This document shows, one piece after another, positions 1 to 7,307 of a stretch of 64,000 bases of DNA (its first letter is position 1; each line of letters opens with the position of its first letter). Under the pieces are notes generated by a model. It saw nothing but the letters and a program-made list of their open reading frames with translations, had not been told where the DNA came from and did no database searches. This DNA comes from an uncultured Clostridia bacterium (GTDB lineage: Bacteria; Bacillota; Clostridia; Christensenellales; QALW01): contig CAKRZX010000010.1 in NCBI GenBank assembly GCA_934434555.1, positions 1 through 64,000 of the forward strand, read 5' to 3'. Position numbers and translations under genes: made by a program.

Positions 1-569
1 GCGAGTCCGAAGCGGCGGATCGCCATAGCGTTGCAGATGGTGCGGAACAGCATAGGCGGAACGAGGTCGGCGTCCGACAGATCCGACACGGTAAGATGCT
101 TTGTGCCGAGCGTCAAATCCTTTGCCGCACAGTAGAGGGTGTAGGCTCGTTCGGTGCAGTTATTGAGCTTGATGTTCTCAAAGAACACACAGCCGTTATT
201 TATATGGTGCTTGCAGCAGCTCCACAGCCTTTGGTCGGCAGTGAGCAGATACAGCGCCGAAAGCAATGCGTAATTTGCTTTGGGGATGTTCTTGGCGGCA
301 AGTGTAAATCTTGCCCGATGCTTTTCATTTATATATGTCATTGGTTTTTCCTCGCTTTCTATATATTCATTGAATCTCTTTCGGAAGGGCGGACACCGTA
401 TCTGCCTCATGGTGGCTGTCAGTATCTCTGTGGGGGTAGCGGCGGTTGCCGTGATGAATACCTGTGCTTCGGTAAAGCGGAAGCCCACACCTCTCGGTGC
501 AAAATTCGGAACGGTCATCATCAGCCGTTCCATGCGTCTATCATATGGGTTATTTGAAAATACGGTCAT
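1..569 (-). CDS. Conserved conjugative-element protein (3' part beyond window)
   Basis: The frame runs open from an ATG at 569 to the window edge, so at least 189 residues are present and the C terminus is missing. An AAGGAG ribosome-binding site precedes the ATG. The segment starting MTYINEKHRARF, with later motifs LSALYLLTAD and LFRTICNAMAIRRFG, resembles a small protein of unknown function that recurs in Clostridia ICEs. I cannot assign a biochemical role. It lies downstream of the 636-1280 gene on the same strand, with a terminator between them. An internal ATG before TYINEK could be an alternative start. Confidence 0.6.
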   Translation of the reverse strand, partial: MTVFSNNPYDRRMERLMMTVPNFAPRGVGFRFTEAQVFITATAATPTEILTATMRQIRCPPFRKRFNEYIESEEKPMTYINEKHRARFTLAAKNIPKANYALLSALYLLTADQRLWSCCKHHINNGCVFFENIKLNNCTERAYTLYCAAKDLTLGTKHLTVSDLSDADLVPPMLFRTICNAMAIRRFGL

Positions 570-589
570 TTCGGTTCTCCTTGTGAAAT

Positions 590-624
590 AAAAAAAGCCC
601 TCCGGTTTTGTGTAACCGAAGGGC
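590..624 (-). terminator. Rho-independent terminator
   Basis: On the minus strand an 11-bp stem (GCCCTTCGGTT with AACCGGAGGGC, one G-U pair) is followed by a T run. It sits 12 bases after the stop of the 636-1280 gene and separates it from the next minus-strand gene. Confidence 0.8.
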
Positions 625-635
625 GATTGATAGTA

Positions 636-1280
636 TTACATATTCTGTTGTGGTGCTGATTCCTGTTCAAAGGTGGGCGGCTCGGCTTCGAGGGAAGGAT
701 ATGCATCCGTGAGTTTTTCTTGGAGCTTATCCAGCTGCCGTTCCTGCTCATAGGTCAGCGTTTCGCAGTTGGCTTTTGCAAAGCCGACACAGCGATAGAG
801 GTCTGCCGATTCATTCTCACTGAAAAGTCGTTCTTTGCTGACGAGACCGGAGCGCACGGCAAAGGCTTCCTTGACATATTCATAGTTCGAAGAATAATCT
901 CCCCAAAACACCGAATCGCCGTCTGCATTCTGTTTCCATGTGCAGAACATAAAGCCGTTTTTTTCGTTGTAGGTTGCCGCCAGTACCGTATCGCCGAAGG
1001 CGGCAAGCTGTCTGTAATCGGAAACATCGGCAGCCTGCATTTGCGGTGCGTGTTCGTAAAGACCGACATATTCCCGCACCGTAGAAATCTCATCCTGAAT
1101 GTCTGCAATTTTACTGCGGTATTCATCGGAGAGGTTTTGGTCGGCGTTGCTTAAATATTGACCGTTGTATTTTATCCGGCAGAGAGGAACGCCGTCCGAG
1201 GACACCTCCAGCCATCCGCTGCCGTCCATCTTGGTGTCGTACCGAGCCCTGAGCCGTTTGGATAATTCTTTCTGTAGCAT
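636..1280 (-). CDS. Hypothetical protein of a conjugative element
   Basis: 214 residues, started at an ATG preceded by an AAAGGAGAA site. No catalytic motif, signal peptide or membrane segment is visible. The sequence is acidic with helical segments (SDEYRSKIADIQDEIS; LTYEQERQLDKLQEKL), and the C terminus is rich in Glu and Pro. Similar proteins occur among the accessory genes of Tn1549-like elements, which is why the region is read as an ICE end. Function unknown. Confidence 0.6.
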   Translation of the reverse strand: MLQKELSKRLRARYDTKMDGSGWLEVSSDGVPLCRIKYNGQYLSNADQNLSDEYRSKIADIQDEISTVREYVGLYEHAPQMQAADVSDYRQLAAFGDTVLAATYNEKNGFMFCTWKQNADGDSVFWGDYSSNYEYVKEAFAVRSGLVSKERLFSENESADLYRCVGFAKANCETLTYEQERQLDKLQEKLTDAYPSLEAEPPTFEQESAPQQNM

Positions 1281-1306
1281 ATCTGTTTTCTCCTTTTTTG
1301 AGGGTA

Positions 1307-1345
1307 ATAAAAAAGGCAGATAGGTTTTTGATTTCTATCTGCCTT
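1307..1345 (-). terminator. Terminator-like hairpin
   Basis: A perfect 11-bp stem (AAGGCAGATAG / CTATCTGCCTT) is followed on the minus strand by a T run. It lies just upstream of the 636-1280 gene, so it would end transcription arriving from the right before that gene's ribosome-binding site. Confidence 0.65.
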
Positions 1346-1394
1346 GAGTATCGTTATTCTGTTTTGCGGTTGTCCGAGTCTATTCACAAAGGGA

Positions 1395-1503
1395 AAACGG
1401 CGATTTGACATCTACATTTTAGCGTAGAGGCAAATCGCCGTTTGGGTAGCGAAAAAGCCCGATAAAATCGGGCTTTTCGGCGGACACATCTTTTTTGTGT
1501 CCG
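1395..1503. other. Array of three hairpins next to att
   Basis: There are three back-to-back inverted repeats: 1395-1443 (arms AAACGGCGATTTG / CAAATCGCCGTTT), 1453-1477 (AAAAGCCCGAT / ATCGGGCTTTT, terminator-like in both directions) and 1481-1503 (CGGACACA / TGTGTCCG). No reading frame fits the interval 1281-1508. With the hairpin at 1307-1345 this gives four in about 200 bases, ending at the att core. Transcriptional insulation of the element end is the simplest reading. Confidence 0.6.
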
Positions 1504-1508
1504 CATTA

Positions 1509-1536
1509 TGGCGGAGAGAAGGGGATTCGAACCCCT
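1509..1536. repeat. Prophage attachment core, integrase end
   Basis: This 28-bp segment is identical to 42531-42558 and contains the T-arm and acceptor end of the tRNA (GGGGATTCGAACCCCT on the plus strand). Sequences diverge immediately on both sides, defining the exchange core. The integrase gene begins 69 bp to the right. Confidence 0.92.
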
Positions 1537-1580
1537 ATTTATACGCGCAAAACCCCGATGATATCTGGATTTTCTCTTTT

Positions 1581-1601
1581 GGGTGTGTACCGGGTGTGTA
1601 C
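1581..1601 (+). repeat. Paired integrase arm-type sites, left
   Basis: GGGTGTGTAC occurs at 1581-1590 and 1592-1601, in the same orientation. An identical pair lies inside the opposite prophage end at 42405-42426. Direct-repeat decamers flanking both att cores are the expected form of arm sites for a tyrosine integrase with an N-terminal arm-binding domain. The role is inferred. Confidence 0.65.
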
Positions 1602-1604
1602 TTT

Positions 1605-2597
1605 TTATTTTGAAACGTAAGAATTTAACTTGTCCAAATCTGCGTTTATTCGCTCTGCTTTAAGGTGCGTATAAATGTCCAAAGTGGTGGATATCTGTGC
1701 GTGACCCAACAGCAACTGAGCGTCTTTGACATCGATATTTGCATCGTAAAGCATAGATGCATATGTGTGTCTAAACTGATGCGCAGTGACATTTGTATTC
1801 AAGTCCTTGCACATTTTGCTCCATTTACGGCAATATTGTGGTCGCGTTATATACCCGCCGTCTTTACCCGGAAACAGAATGCCTCTCTTAAACGATTTTA
1901 AGGGGGCAACAAGCGGTTCTAACAGAATGACCGAACGTTTCCCCGATTCTGTTTTCGGTGACTTAATTTGCGGTTCTTTTGTAGCCCAACAAAGCGACTT
2001 GTTTATAATTATTCTGCGGTTCTCAAAATCAATATCGGATTTTTCAAGGGCAAGAGCCTCGCCGAGGCGCAACCCCGTAAGCAAAAGGAAATAGGGAAAG
2101 AAGTATTTGTCCTTGTTATCTTTTATAATCTGAATCTCTTCCGGTGTAAGGGATTCTCTTTTTGTTTGCGGAAGCGAAGAGGGAACAGATATATATTGGC
2201 AACAGTTTTTATCGGTATAGCCTTTTATAATGGCATACTTGAAAACAAGATTAAACACAAGCAAAGTGTTTCGCACGGTTTTCTTCGCATAGCCCTGCAT
2301 TGCAAGGGATTCCACAAAGCGTTGAATGTCGGACGGCTCAATATCGGAAATAAACGTCCCCGAGAACTCGTCAAGAATCTTGTTTGACCCGGCAATATAT
2401 CCGTGAAGAGTATTCGGAGAGAGTTTTGGGAAATGCTCTTTCTGCCATTCTTCAATAATGCTGTCGAGCGTAGATGAGTTTCTGACCGTGTCCTCATACT
2501 CCAAAATCTTTCTGCGCACTTCACGTTCGGAGTTCCCTCGGAAAACTTTGCGCAAGCCGTTTATGGTAATCTGATGTTCGACTTTGTACTTTTTCAC
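1605..2597 (-). CDS. int: Tyrosine recombinase integrase
   Basis: 330 residues starting at a GTG preceded by AGGTGA. An arm-binding AP2-like domain (about 1-50) is followed by a SAM-like core-binding domain (about 55-150) and a catalytic domain. In the catalytic domain the first Arg lies in TGLRLGEA, HQFRHTYAS gives the H-x-x-R box, LLGHAQISTT the second His, and Tyr lies in DIYTHL. It catalyses site-specific integration and, with an excision factor, excision. Its position 69 bp from the att core fits a prophage of the Tn916/L54a integrase type. Full length for the family. Confidence 0.95.
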   Translation of the reverse strand: MKKYKVEHQITINGLRKVFRGNSEREVRRKILEYEDTVRNSSTLDSIIEEWQKEHFPKLSPNTLHGYIAGSNKILDEFSGTFISDIEPSDIQRFVESLAMQGYAKKTVRNTLLVFNLVFKYAIIKGYTDKNCCQYISVPSSLPQTKRESLTPEEIQIIKDNKDKYFFPYFLLLTGLRLGEALALEKSDIDFENRRIIINKSLCWATKEPQIKSPKTESGKRSVILLEPLVAPLKSFKRGILFPGKDGGYITRPQYCRKWSKMCKDLNTNVTAHQFRHTYASMLYDANIDVKDAQLLLGHAQISTTLDIYTHLKAERINADLDKLNSYVSK

Positions 2598-2681
2598 TTT
2601 GTTTCACCTACCTTTGAACTATTTGGAATTTCCTAATAGTTGAACGAACTGCTCGAAAAATTCGAGTAGTTGAATTTCTGA

Positions 2682-3089
2682 TTATATTACCTCCCTCTTA
2701 TAATACACCCACATAGCGGTTTTGACGAGTTCGGGAGGAACGTCGAAGTGTTCGGCAACGTCCCACACGGTGCAGTCCTCAAAGAGGAAAGCGTCAAGTT
2801 CGTCAAACGGGATAAGCAGTTCGATTTGCTTTTTGGTGGCGCGGAACTCCATACGCTTAACGTTTATATCGTTGTCGTGTCGGTCATAGTACGCATTTGT
2901 GAGGTGGTGAGCGAGTTCGTGAGCGAGAACAAGCCGTTCCCGGCTTTCGTTTTTGAATATATGGCTGTCAAGCCCTATAAACGTGCCGTAATCGGTATTC
3001 AGGCACATAGCGGCAGAGTTCGGACACTTTGCCGAGTGCACTTTAATCCCTTGCCGTGCGGCAAGCCCGTACAAATCATTCAGTTGCAT
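2682..3089 (-). CDS. ImmA/IrrE-family metallopeptidase
   Basis: 135 residues with the zinc motif HELAHH in LVLAHELAHHLTNAYY. ImmA-type peptidases cleave the cognate repressor and so trigger induction of ICEBs1-like elements and many phages. The XRE repressor gene lies directly upstream on the same strand (3156-3497), forming the usual repressor/anti-repressor pair. The start follows a good AAGGAGGG site. The gap between the two genes holds a GTCCT/AGGAC inverted repeat (3131-3146) that may be an extra operator. Confidence 0.88.
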   Translation of the reverse strand: MQLNDLYGLAARQGIKVHSAKCPNSAAMCLNTDYGTFIGLDSHIFKNESRERLVLAHELAHHLTNAYYDRHDNDINVKRMEFRATKKQIELLIPFDELDAFLFEDCTVWDVAEHFDVPPELVKTAMWVYYKREVI

Positions 3090-3155
3090 TTTCTTGCCCT
3101 CCTTACGGCATACAGTATATCATAGTTAGTGTCCTATAAACAGGACTTTGAAAAA

Positions 3156-3497
3156 TTATTTTTTATTTTTCACGAATTCCGCAAATTGGCGGACTTCTTC
3201 GAGCATTTCATCGGTGATTCCGTCCTGTGCGTTAAAAAGAGCAAATTTCAGGTCTGAATCTGATACGGGCGAGGGTTTATCCTCGCTGTTTTCTTCCCAA
3301 CCCATTAAATAGGCGGGGGTAGTGCCTAATGCTTTGGCAAGGGACGCTATCTTATCCCTTTTCATATTTTCAATCATACCCGTTTCCCATTTGCGGACGG
3401 TGCTTTTTCCGACACCGACAACGGAAGCGACTTGCTCTAACGTAAGTCCTTTTTCACGGCGAAGTCTTCTTATTTTTTCAGCCATTTCGTTGTCCAT
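3156..3497 (-). CDS. XRE-family phage repressor (CI-like)
   Basis: 113 residues. The N-terminal helix-turn-helix (about 5-60; EKGLTLEQVASVVGVGKSTV) is of the Cro/C1 type and the C terminus is short and helical. It lacks the LexA/CI autoprotease domain, which fits inactivation by the ImmA peptidase encoded next to it. It is transcribed from a promoter at 3531-3559, divergent from the early operon, and is expected to bind the GTGTCYT boxes in that region. Confidence 0.85.
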   Translation of the reverse strand: MDNEMAEKIRRLRREKGLTLEQVASVVGVGKSTVRKWETGMIENMKRDKIASLAKALGTTPAYLMGWEENSEDKPSPVSDSDLKFALFNAQDGITDEMLEEVRQFAEFVKNKK

Positions 3498-3530
3498 TAT
3501 CTTTCACCTCAATTAAAAAGTTGCATAAAT

Positions 3531-3559
3531 ATAATAGCACATTCGTGTCTTTAACGCAA
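3531..3559 (-). promoter_or_regulatory. Promoter of the repressor operon
   Basis: On the minus strand TTGCGT, a 17-bp spacer and TATTAT lie upstream of the repressor start. The spacer holds one GTGTCYT box (3545-3552), so autoregulation is plausible. Confidence 0.6.
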
Positions 3560-3608
3560 CAAAAATTTTCTTAAAAGAAAAAAGTTTCGCAAAAGATACA
3601 AAAAAGTG

Positions 3609-3637
3609 TTGACAAGGACACGCGGACGTGATAGAAT
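3609..3637 (+). promoter_or_regulatory. Early lytic promoter
   Basis: TTGACA (3609-3614), a 17-bp spacer and TAGAAT (3632-3637) make a strong vegetative promoter 42 bp upstream of the 3680 gene. GTGTCYT boxes lie across the -35 end/spacer (minus strand, 3613-3620) and just after the -10 (3642-3649), where a repressor would block it. Confidence 0.8.
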
Positions 3638-3679
3638 ACAGGTGTCTTTAAGGAAACAAGACGAAAGGAGGCGATATAA

Positions 3680-3874
3680 ATGGACAAAGCACTTTTGGAA
3701 TATGAGATGAAAAAGAAAAATATATCAATCGGAAAAATGTGTGAGATTCTCGGCATTTCAAGGTCTGCATTTTATCGAAAATGCAATGGACTATCGGAGT
3801 TTTCGCAAGGTGAGATTAAGATGGTAATGACGGCTCTCAACCTTGAATCACCAGTGGATATTTTTTTTAATTAA
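3680..3874 (+). CDS. Small HTH regulator (Cro-like)
   Basis: 64 residues with a helix-turn-helix of the phage XRE/excisionase type (KMCEILGISRSAFYRKCNG). It is the first gene of the rightward transcript, divergent from the repressor, as Cro is in lambdoid phages. An AAAGGAGG site precedes the ATG. A Cro-like function is inferred from position and fold. Confidence 0.75.
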   Translation: MDKALLEYEMKKKNISIGKMCEILGISRSAFYRKCNGLSEFSQGEIKMVMTALNLESPVDIFFN

Positions 3875-3882
3875 GAAGTGTC

Positions 3883-4341
3883 CTAAAAGAAACGACTTGA
3901 AAAACACCCTAAAAGCAACAAAAGCGTGGGAATCAGAGCAGAGATTATGATGATAATTACGATAGTCAATATATTAGTTGCTTTATTGGACAATGCAAAC
4001 TTTTCGGTCATTTTAGCCCCCATAAAGAGACCTAACGGCAAATACCACCAAAACAAAATGATGTTTGAATAGAAAAACACCTTAATCCACAGTCCGAAAG
4101 TTATGCGACTTAGTGCAGAAGAACTTTTTGACGAAGACGAGTTTGTTTCATCGTCAAAGTTGTATGGACATTTGCCGTTTTTGTGCTGATGAGCGGGATA
4201 GCCGTGGTGGTAGTGATATTCGCCGGTAGACCTATCGAAATGTCCGCCGTAAGAATCAGTCCTACCGCTGTGAGAGAACACCTGAGTGTTACAACACACG
4301 AGAAAAAGCAGTGCAATAAAAACGAACGTAAATTTTTTCAT
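3883..4341 (-). CDS. YHYH-motif membrane protein, probable lysogenic-conversion gene
   Basis: The ATG at 4341 follows an AGGTGAT site; a GTG at 4350 is an alternative. The N terminus is a signal peptide ending near the CC of FLVCCNTQ, possibly a lipobox. It is followed by a His/Tyr-rich YHYH-type segment (SHSGRTDSYGGHFD ... EYHYHHGYP) and two hydrophobic stretches. The gene runs against the early operon and has its own consensus promoter (4359-4387), the usual signature of a prophage gene expressed in the lysogen. A role at the cell surface, such as superinfection exclusion, is possible but not shown by the sequence. Confidence 0.75.
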   Translation of the reverse strand: MKKFTFVFIALLFLVCCNTQVFSHSGRTDSYGGHFDRSTGEYHYHHGYPAHQHKNGKCPYNFDDETNSSSSKSSSALSRITFGLWIKVFFYSNIILFWWYLPLGLFMGAKMTEKFALSNKATNILTIVIIIIISALIPTLLLLLGCFSSRFF

Positions 4342-4358
4342 AACAATCACCTAAACAA

Positions 4359-4387
4359 ATTTTAACATAATCATTATTGAATGTCAA
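4359..4387 (-). promoter_or_regulatory. Promoter of the reverse-strand membrane protein gene
   Basis: On the minus strand TTGACA, a 17-bp spacer and TAAAAT lie 17 bp upstream of the 4341 ATG. This near-consensus promoter is independent of the lytic promoters. Confidence 0.8.
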
Positions 4388-4399
4388 GGAGGCAGGAAG

Positions 4400-4564
4400 A
4401 TGACAAAAAGAACGGTAACGCTGAAATTACAGAGACGCGAAGTTGGAAAACTGCTTGTGGCATTGACCGCAGTGTCAATGTCCACGGACGGCAGCGCAAG
4501 TGAGTGGCAACCGCTTCACGACAAGATTAAGCAAATGCTGGATGACGCTGATAAGGAGGACTAA
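4400..4564 (+). CDS. Small early phage protein
   Basis: 54 residues (MTKRTVTLKLQRREVGKLLV at the start), preceded by AAGGAGG with good spacing. It has one predicted amphipathic helix and an acidic C terminus (LDDADKED), with no recognised domain. It opens the early gene string and its stop lies three bases before the next start. Confidence 0.7.
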   Translation: MTKRTVTLKLQRREVGKLLVALTAVSMSTDGSASEWQPLHDKIKQMLDDADKED

Positions 4565-4567
4565 GAA

Positions 4568-4786
4568 ATGAAACAGACAATGACGGACGAACAGGTGGAA
4601 CAGGAGATAGCAAGGCTTATGGGTTCGGAGGCGGTTCGCCTCGCCAAAAAGGAAATGCGGATTAAGAACCGCAGACGGCAGTATATGTACGGGCTTCGCA
4701 ACCTTGAAAAGCGGGGCAAGGAACTTATGGCACAGGGCGTGACTTTTGACGAGTTGGACAGGCTCGACATAGAAGAGGAGGAGTAG
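4568..4786 (+). CDS. Small helical early phage protein
   Basis: 72 highly charged residues, predicted almost wholly helical, with a basic centre (KKEMRIKNRRRQYMYG) and an acidic end. The start follows AAGGAGG. No family recognised. It is tightly packed between neighbouring small early genes, so translation is probably coupled. Confidence 0.75.
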   Translation: MKQTMTDEQVEQEIARLMGSEAVRLAKKEMRIKNRRRQYMYGLRNLEKRGKELMAQGVTFDELDRLDIEEEE

Positions 4787-4789
4787 AAA

Positions 4790-4987
4790 ATGACAAACTC
4801 AACGTATCGGGAAACGGTGGCGGACCTTCTTGCCAAGACGGGCGGGGCAATATATCTGCCCGACGCATACTGGCAGAAAGTTCTCGGCGTGGGACGGACA
4901 AACTACGCAAAGTTGGTAGGCAGGACAAAACGCCCAATATCGGTGTATCAAATGGCGAAAATCGTACTGGGAGGGGATACAAAATGA
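4790..4987 (+). CDS. Small putative DNA-binding protein
   Basis: 65 residues. The central segment (LPDAYWQKVLGVGRTNYAKL) has the spacing of an excisionase/HTH fold but no strong match. It overlaps the next ATG by four bases (ATGA). An excisionase or regulator role is a guess from size and position in the early operon. Confidence 0.6.
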   Translation: MTNSTYRETVADLLAKTGGAIYLPDAYWQKVLGVGRTNYAKLVGRTKRPISVYQMAKIVLGGDTK

Positions 4988-5154
4988 AAAAGTGGCATAA
5001 ATCAGAGTGGGACATTCTGCTCCCGAGAAAGTGGAAGTACAACAGAATCTATGCCGGGAGTATTGCGTGGACTATCGTAAGGGCTTTTCAGATTCTGCTC
5101 GGCGTATTGGGATTCGTTATGTTTGACGTGCTGCTTTGCCTGATAGCGGGATAG
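4984..5154 (+). CDS. Small membrane protein
   Basis: 56 residues with a basic N terminus and one hydrophobic segment (GVLGFVMFDVLLCLIAG) at the C terminus. The ATG overlaps the preceding stop (ATGA). The frame ends at the TAG at 5152. Function unknown. Confidence 0.6.
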   Translation: MKKWHKSEWDILLPRKWKYNRIYAGSIAWTIVRAFQILLGVLGFVMFDVLLCLIAG

Positions 5155-5165
5155 GGGGAATGGGA

Positions 5166-5363
5166 ATGGAACGTTATGAAAATGACTGCGTTGACTGCGG
5201 AATCTACGGCAAATGCGGGTCTTGCCCCCTTAACGAAGAGTACGCCCACTATTACTGTGACCGCTGCGGCGGTGAAATTGACGAGAACGAACACTATTCC
5301 AACGAGGAATACGAGGATTTGTGCGAGGACTGTCTGAAAGACATTTACAGCAAGGAGTGTTGA
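5166..5363 (+). CDS. Cysteine-rich zinc-ribbon-like protein
   Basis: 65 residues from an ATG that follows AGGGGGAA; an ATG six bases upstream is less well spaced. Pairs of cysteines (CVDC, CGSC, CDRC, CEDC) imply one or two small zinc-binding knuckles. It is very acidic. Such proteins are common in Clostridia phage early operons next to recombination genes; no activity can be assigned. Confidence 0.75.
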   Translation: MERYENDCVDCGIYGKCGSCPLNEEYAHYYCDRCGGEIDENEHYSNEEYEDLCEDCLKDIYSKEC

Positions 5364-5366
5364 GGA

Positions 5367-6290
5367 ATGATAAAGAAAATATCGACAGCCGACAGAGAAG
5401 CGTGGAAGTCGCTCCGGCACGGATACATAGGCGGGTCTGACGCTGCGTCCGTGGTAGGTCTTAACCCTTTTAAGAGTGCATACGCCCTGTGGGCGGAAAA
5501 GACAGACAAGGCACCGTCGTTCGGCGGAAACCTTGCAACGGAGGTAGGGACTTTCCTTGAAGAGTTTGTTGCGCAGAAATTCGCGGAGCAAACGAGGAAA
5601 AAGGTTCGGAAGGTCAATCAGAGTTTCTTAAACGACGCATATCCCTTTGCGATAGCAAACATCGACCGGGATATCGTGGGTGAGGACGCGGGTCTTGAAA
5701 TAAAGACGACATCGGAAATGAACCTGACGAAGTTCAAAAACGGCGAATATCCCGCAAATTACTATGTGCAATGTGTCCATTATCTTGCCGTCACCGGCAA
5801 GGCAAAATGGTATCTTGCGGTCCTTATAGGCAACAGGGAGTTCCGCACATTTGAGATAGAGCGGGACGAAGCAGAAATAAACGCCCTTATGAATGCCGAA
5901 AAGGACTTTTGGGAATTGGTTAAGACAGACACTCCTCCCGCGCCCGACGGCTCGGACAGCACGTCCGAAACGATAAGCGTTATTTATCCCGAATCGGACG
6001 ACGAAACGGTAGACTTGACCGCCTATGAGGGCGATATGAAACAGTACATTGCCCTCACAAGCCAAATAAAAGGGCTTACAGCCATTAAAGACGAATTGGC
6101 GAACAAGGTTAAGGCTTATATGGGAAAAGCGGGCAGAGGGGTATCTGAGGGCTTTAAGGTGGCATATACGTCCTCAGTGAGAAACACATTTGACGCAAAG
6201 CGGTTCTCGGCAGACTATCCGAATATGGATTTGTCGGGGTATTACAAGCAAAGTTCGGTACGGACTTTCAGGTTGACGGAAATAAATTAG
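5367..6290 (+). CDS. YqaJ-family phage recombination exonuclease
   Basis: 307 residues. The N-terminal two thirds form the YqaJ/lambda-exonuclease fold: GGSDAASVVGL near residue 25, then the metal centre with IDRDI and the E-x-K strand in GLEIKTTS. The C-terminal third (about 215-307) is a separate helical tail. It processes double-stranded DNA ends to 3' single strands for the annealase encoded next (6308-7120). The two genes form the exonuclease/annealase pair for phage recombination and concatemer formation. Confidence 0.92.
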   Translation: MIKKISTADREAWKSLRHGYIGGSDAASVVGLNPFKSAYALWAEKTDKAPSFGGNLATEVGTFLEEFVAQKFAEQTRKKVRKVNQSFLNDAYPFAIANIDRDIVGEDAGLEIKTTSEMNLTKFKNGEYPANYYVQCVHYLAVTGKAKWYLAVLIGNREFRTFEIERDEAEINALMNAEKDFWELVKTDTPPAPDGSDSTSETISVIYPESDDETVDLTAYEGDMKQYIALTSQIKGLTAIKDELANKVKAYMGKAGRGVSEGFKVAYTSSVRNTFDAKRFSADYPNMDLSGYYKQSSVRTFRLTEIN

Positions 6291-6307
6291 TTAGGAGATA
6301 AATAAAA

Positions 6308-7120
6308 ATGACAGCGAAAATTCAGAATCAGGTGGCAAAAACCACCGAAAAGAAAACAATGCAGGCGTACATCCAGTCAATGCAGGGCGAAATAAAAAAG
6401 GCTCTGCCGTCGGTAATAACACCGGAAAGGTTCACACGAATGGTATTATCGGCACTTTCGGTAAATCCGAAGTTGGGAGCCTGTACTCCCGCGTCGTTCC
6501 TTGGTGCAATGATGTCGGCGGCACAGTTAGGTCTTGAACCAAACACACCGCTCGGACAGGCATATCTTATTCCGTATAAAAACAAGGGTGTTGACGAAGT
6601 ACAATTTCAGGTAGGGTATAAAGGGCTTCTTGACCTGGCGTACCGCAGCGGAGAAATAGACATAATCCAGGCGCACGTCGTTTATGAAAATGACGAGTTT
6701 GAATGTGAATACGGACTTGAACCCAAACTTACCCACAAGCCCGCGGATAAGGACAGGGGAGAGGCTATCAAGGTTTATGCGGTATTCAGAACGAAAAGCG
6801 GCGGTTACGGGTTTGAGGTAATGTCTATGGACGACGTAAAGAAGCATGCCGAAAAGTATTCACAGGCATATAAGTCGGGCTATTCGCCCTGGCAGAAGAA
6901 TTTCGAGGAAATGGCAAAGAAAACGGTATTAAAGCGCGTACTCAAATATGCGCCGTTGAAATCAGACTTTGTTCGCGGAATAGTCCAGGACGAAAGTATT
7001 AAGAGCGAGATATCAGAGGATATGTACGAAGTCCACAATGAAATCGTGTACGAGGTCGACAGCGAAACGGGAGAGGTGATTAACAGTGACACAACATCAG
7101 GCAATTCAGAATTACATTAA
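6308..7120 (+). CDS. recT: RecT-family single-strand annealing protein
   Basis: 270 residues, with the RecT core (about 25-220) including GAMMSAAQLGLEPNTPLGQA and the conserved run ending in KTVLKRVLKYAP. It anneals complementary single strands produced by the upstream YqaJ exonuclease. An acidic C-terminal tail (from about 235) resembles SSB-interaction tails. The 3' end overlaps the next gene by 35 bases. Confidence 0.95.
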   Translation: MTAKIQNQVAKTTEKKTMQAYIQSMQGEIKKALPSVITPERFTRMVLSALSVNPKLGACTPASFLGAMMSAAQLGLEPNTPLGQAYLIPYKNKGVDEVQFQVGYKGLLDLAYRSGEIDIIQAHVVYENDEFECEYGLEPKLTHKPADKDRGEAIKVYAVFRTKSGGYGFEVMSMDDVKKHAEKYSQAYKSGYSPWQKNFEEMAKKTVLKRVLKYAPLKSDFVRGIVQDESIKSEISEDMYEVHNEIVYEVDSETGEVINSDTTSGNSELH

Positions 7121-7307
7121 GGATTTCGGGTCAATAACGCCAATGCAGGCGTTCTCTGACCTGGGAATCACCAAACTTGCAACAAGGGTAAGCGAAATGC
7201 GCAAGGACGGTCTTGAATTCAATATTGAGACCGTGAAAGAGAAAAACAGGTTCGGAAAAACCGTTGTATTTGCAAGATACAGTTTCAGAGAGGGGGCGGA
7301 GCAATGA
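7086..7307 (+). CDS. Small winged-helix phage protein
   Basis: 73 residues of the helix-turn-helix type often annotated as a phage-related DNA-binding protein (ITPMQAFSDLGITKLATRVSEM), followed by a beta hairpin (KNRFGKTVVFARYSF). It starts inside the recT 3' end and overlaps ssb by four bases, so the three are translationally coupled. Probably an accessory factor for recombination or replication. Confidence 0.75.
   Translation: MTQHQAIQNYIKDFGSITPMQAFSDLGITKLATRVSEMRKDGLEFNIETVKEKNRFGKTVVFARYSFREGAEQ

Larger units (their letters stand above)
1..1508. mobile_element. End of an adjacent integrative (conjugative) element
   Basis: This stretch lies outside the prophage att repeat. It holds two minus-strand genes that resemble accessory genes of Clostridia conjugative transposons, followed by a run of hairpins that stops at the 28-bp att core (1509-1536). 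The arrangement suggests that a second element occupies the same tRNA-Ser 3' end in tandem with the prophage. The element type is inferred from family resemblance of the two proteins; no relaxase, coupling protein or integrase of that element is visible here. Confidence 0.4.
3129..3885. promoter_or_regulatory. Family of GTGTCYTW operator-like boxes
   Basis: The octamer GTGTC(C/T)T(T/A) appears on the plus strand at 3129-3136, 3545-3552, 3642-3649 and 3878-3885, and on the minus strand at 3613-3620. The central three overlap or abut the divergent promoters. The first is part of a GTCCT/AGGAC palindrome. They are probably operators of the 3156-3497 repressor and/or the 3680-3874 regulator. The binding protein is inferred from position. 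Confidence 0.5.

Noticed and set aside
96..591. Plus-strand open frames at the left edge
   Set aside because: They lack ribosome-binding sites and are antisense to a minus-strand frame that has AAGGAG, runs to the window edge and has a recognisable family pattern.
3571..3756. Minus-strand frame over the control region
   Set aside because: It overlaps both the early promoter and the Cro-like gene, is low-complexity and has no start signal.
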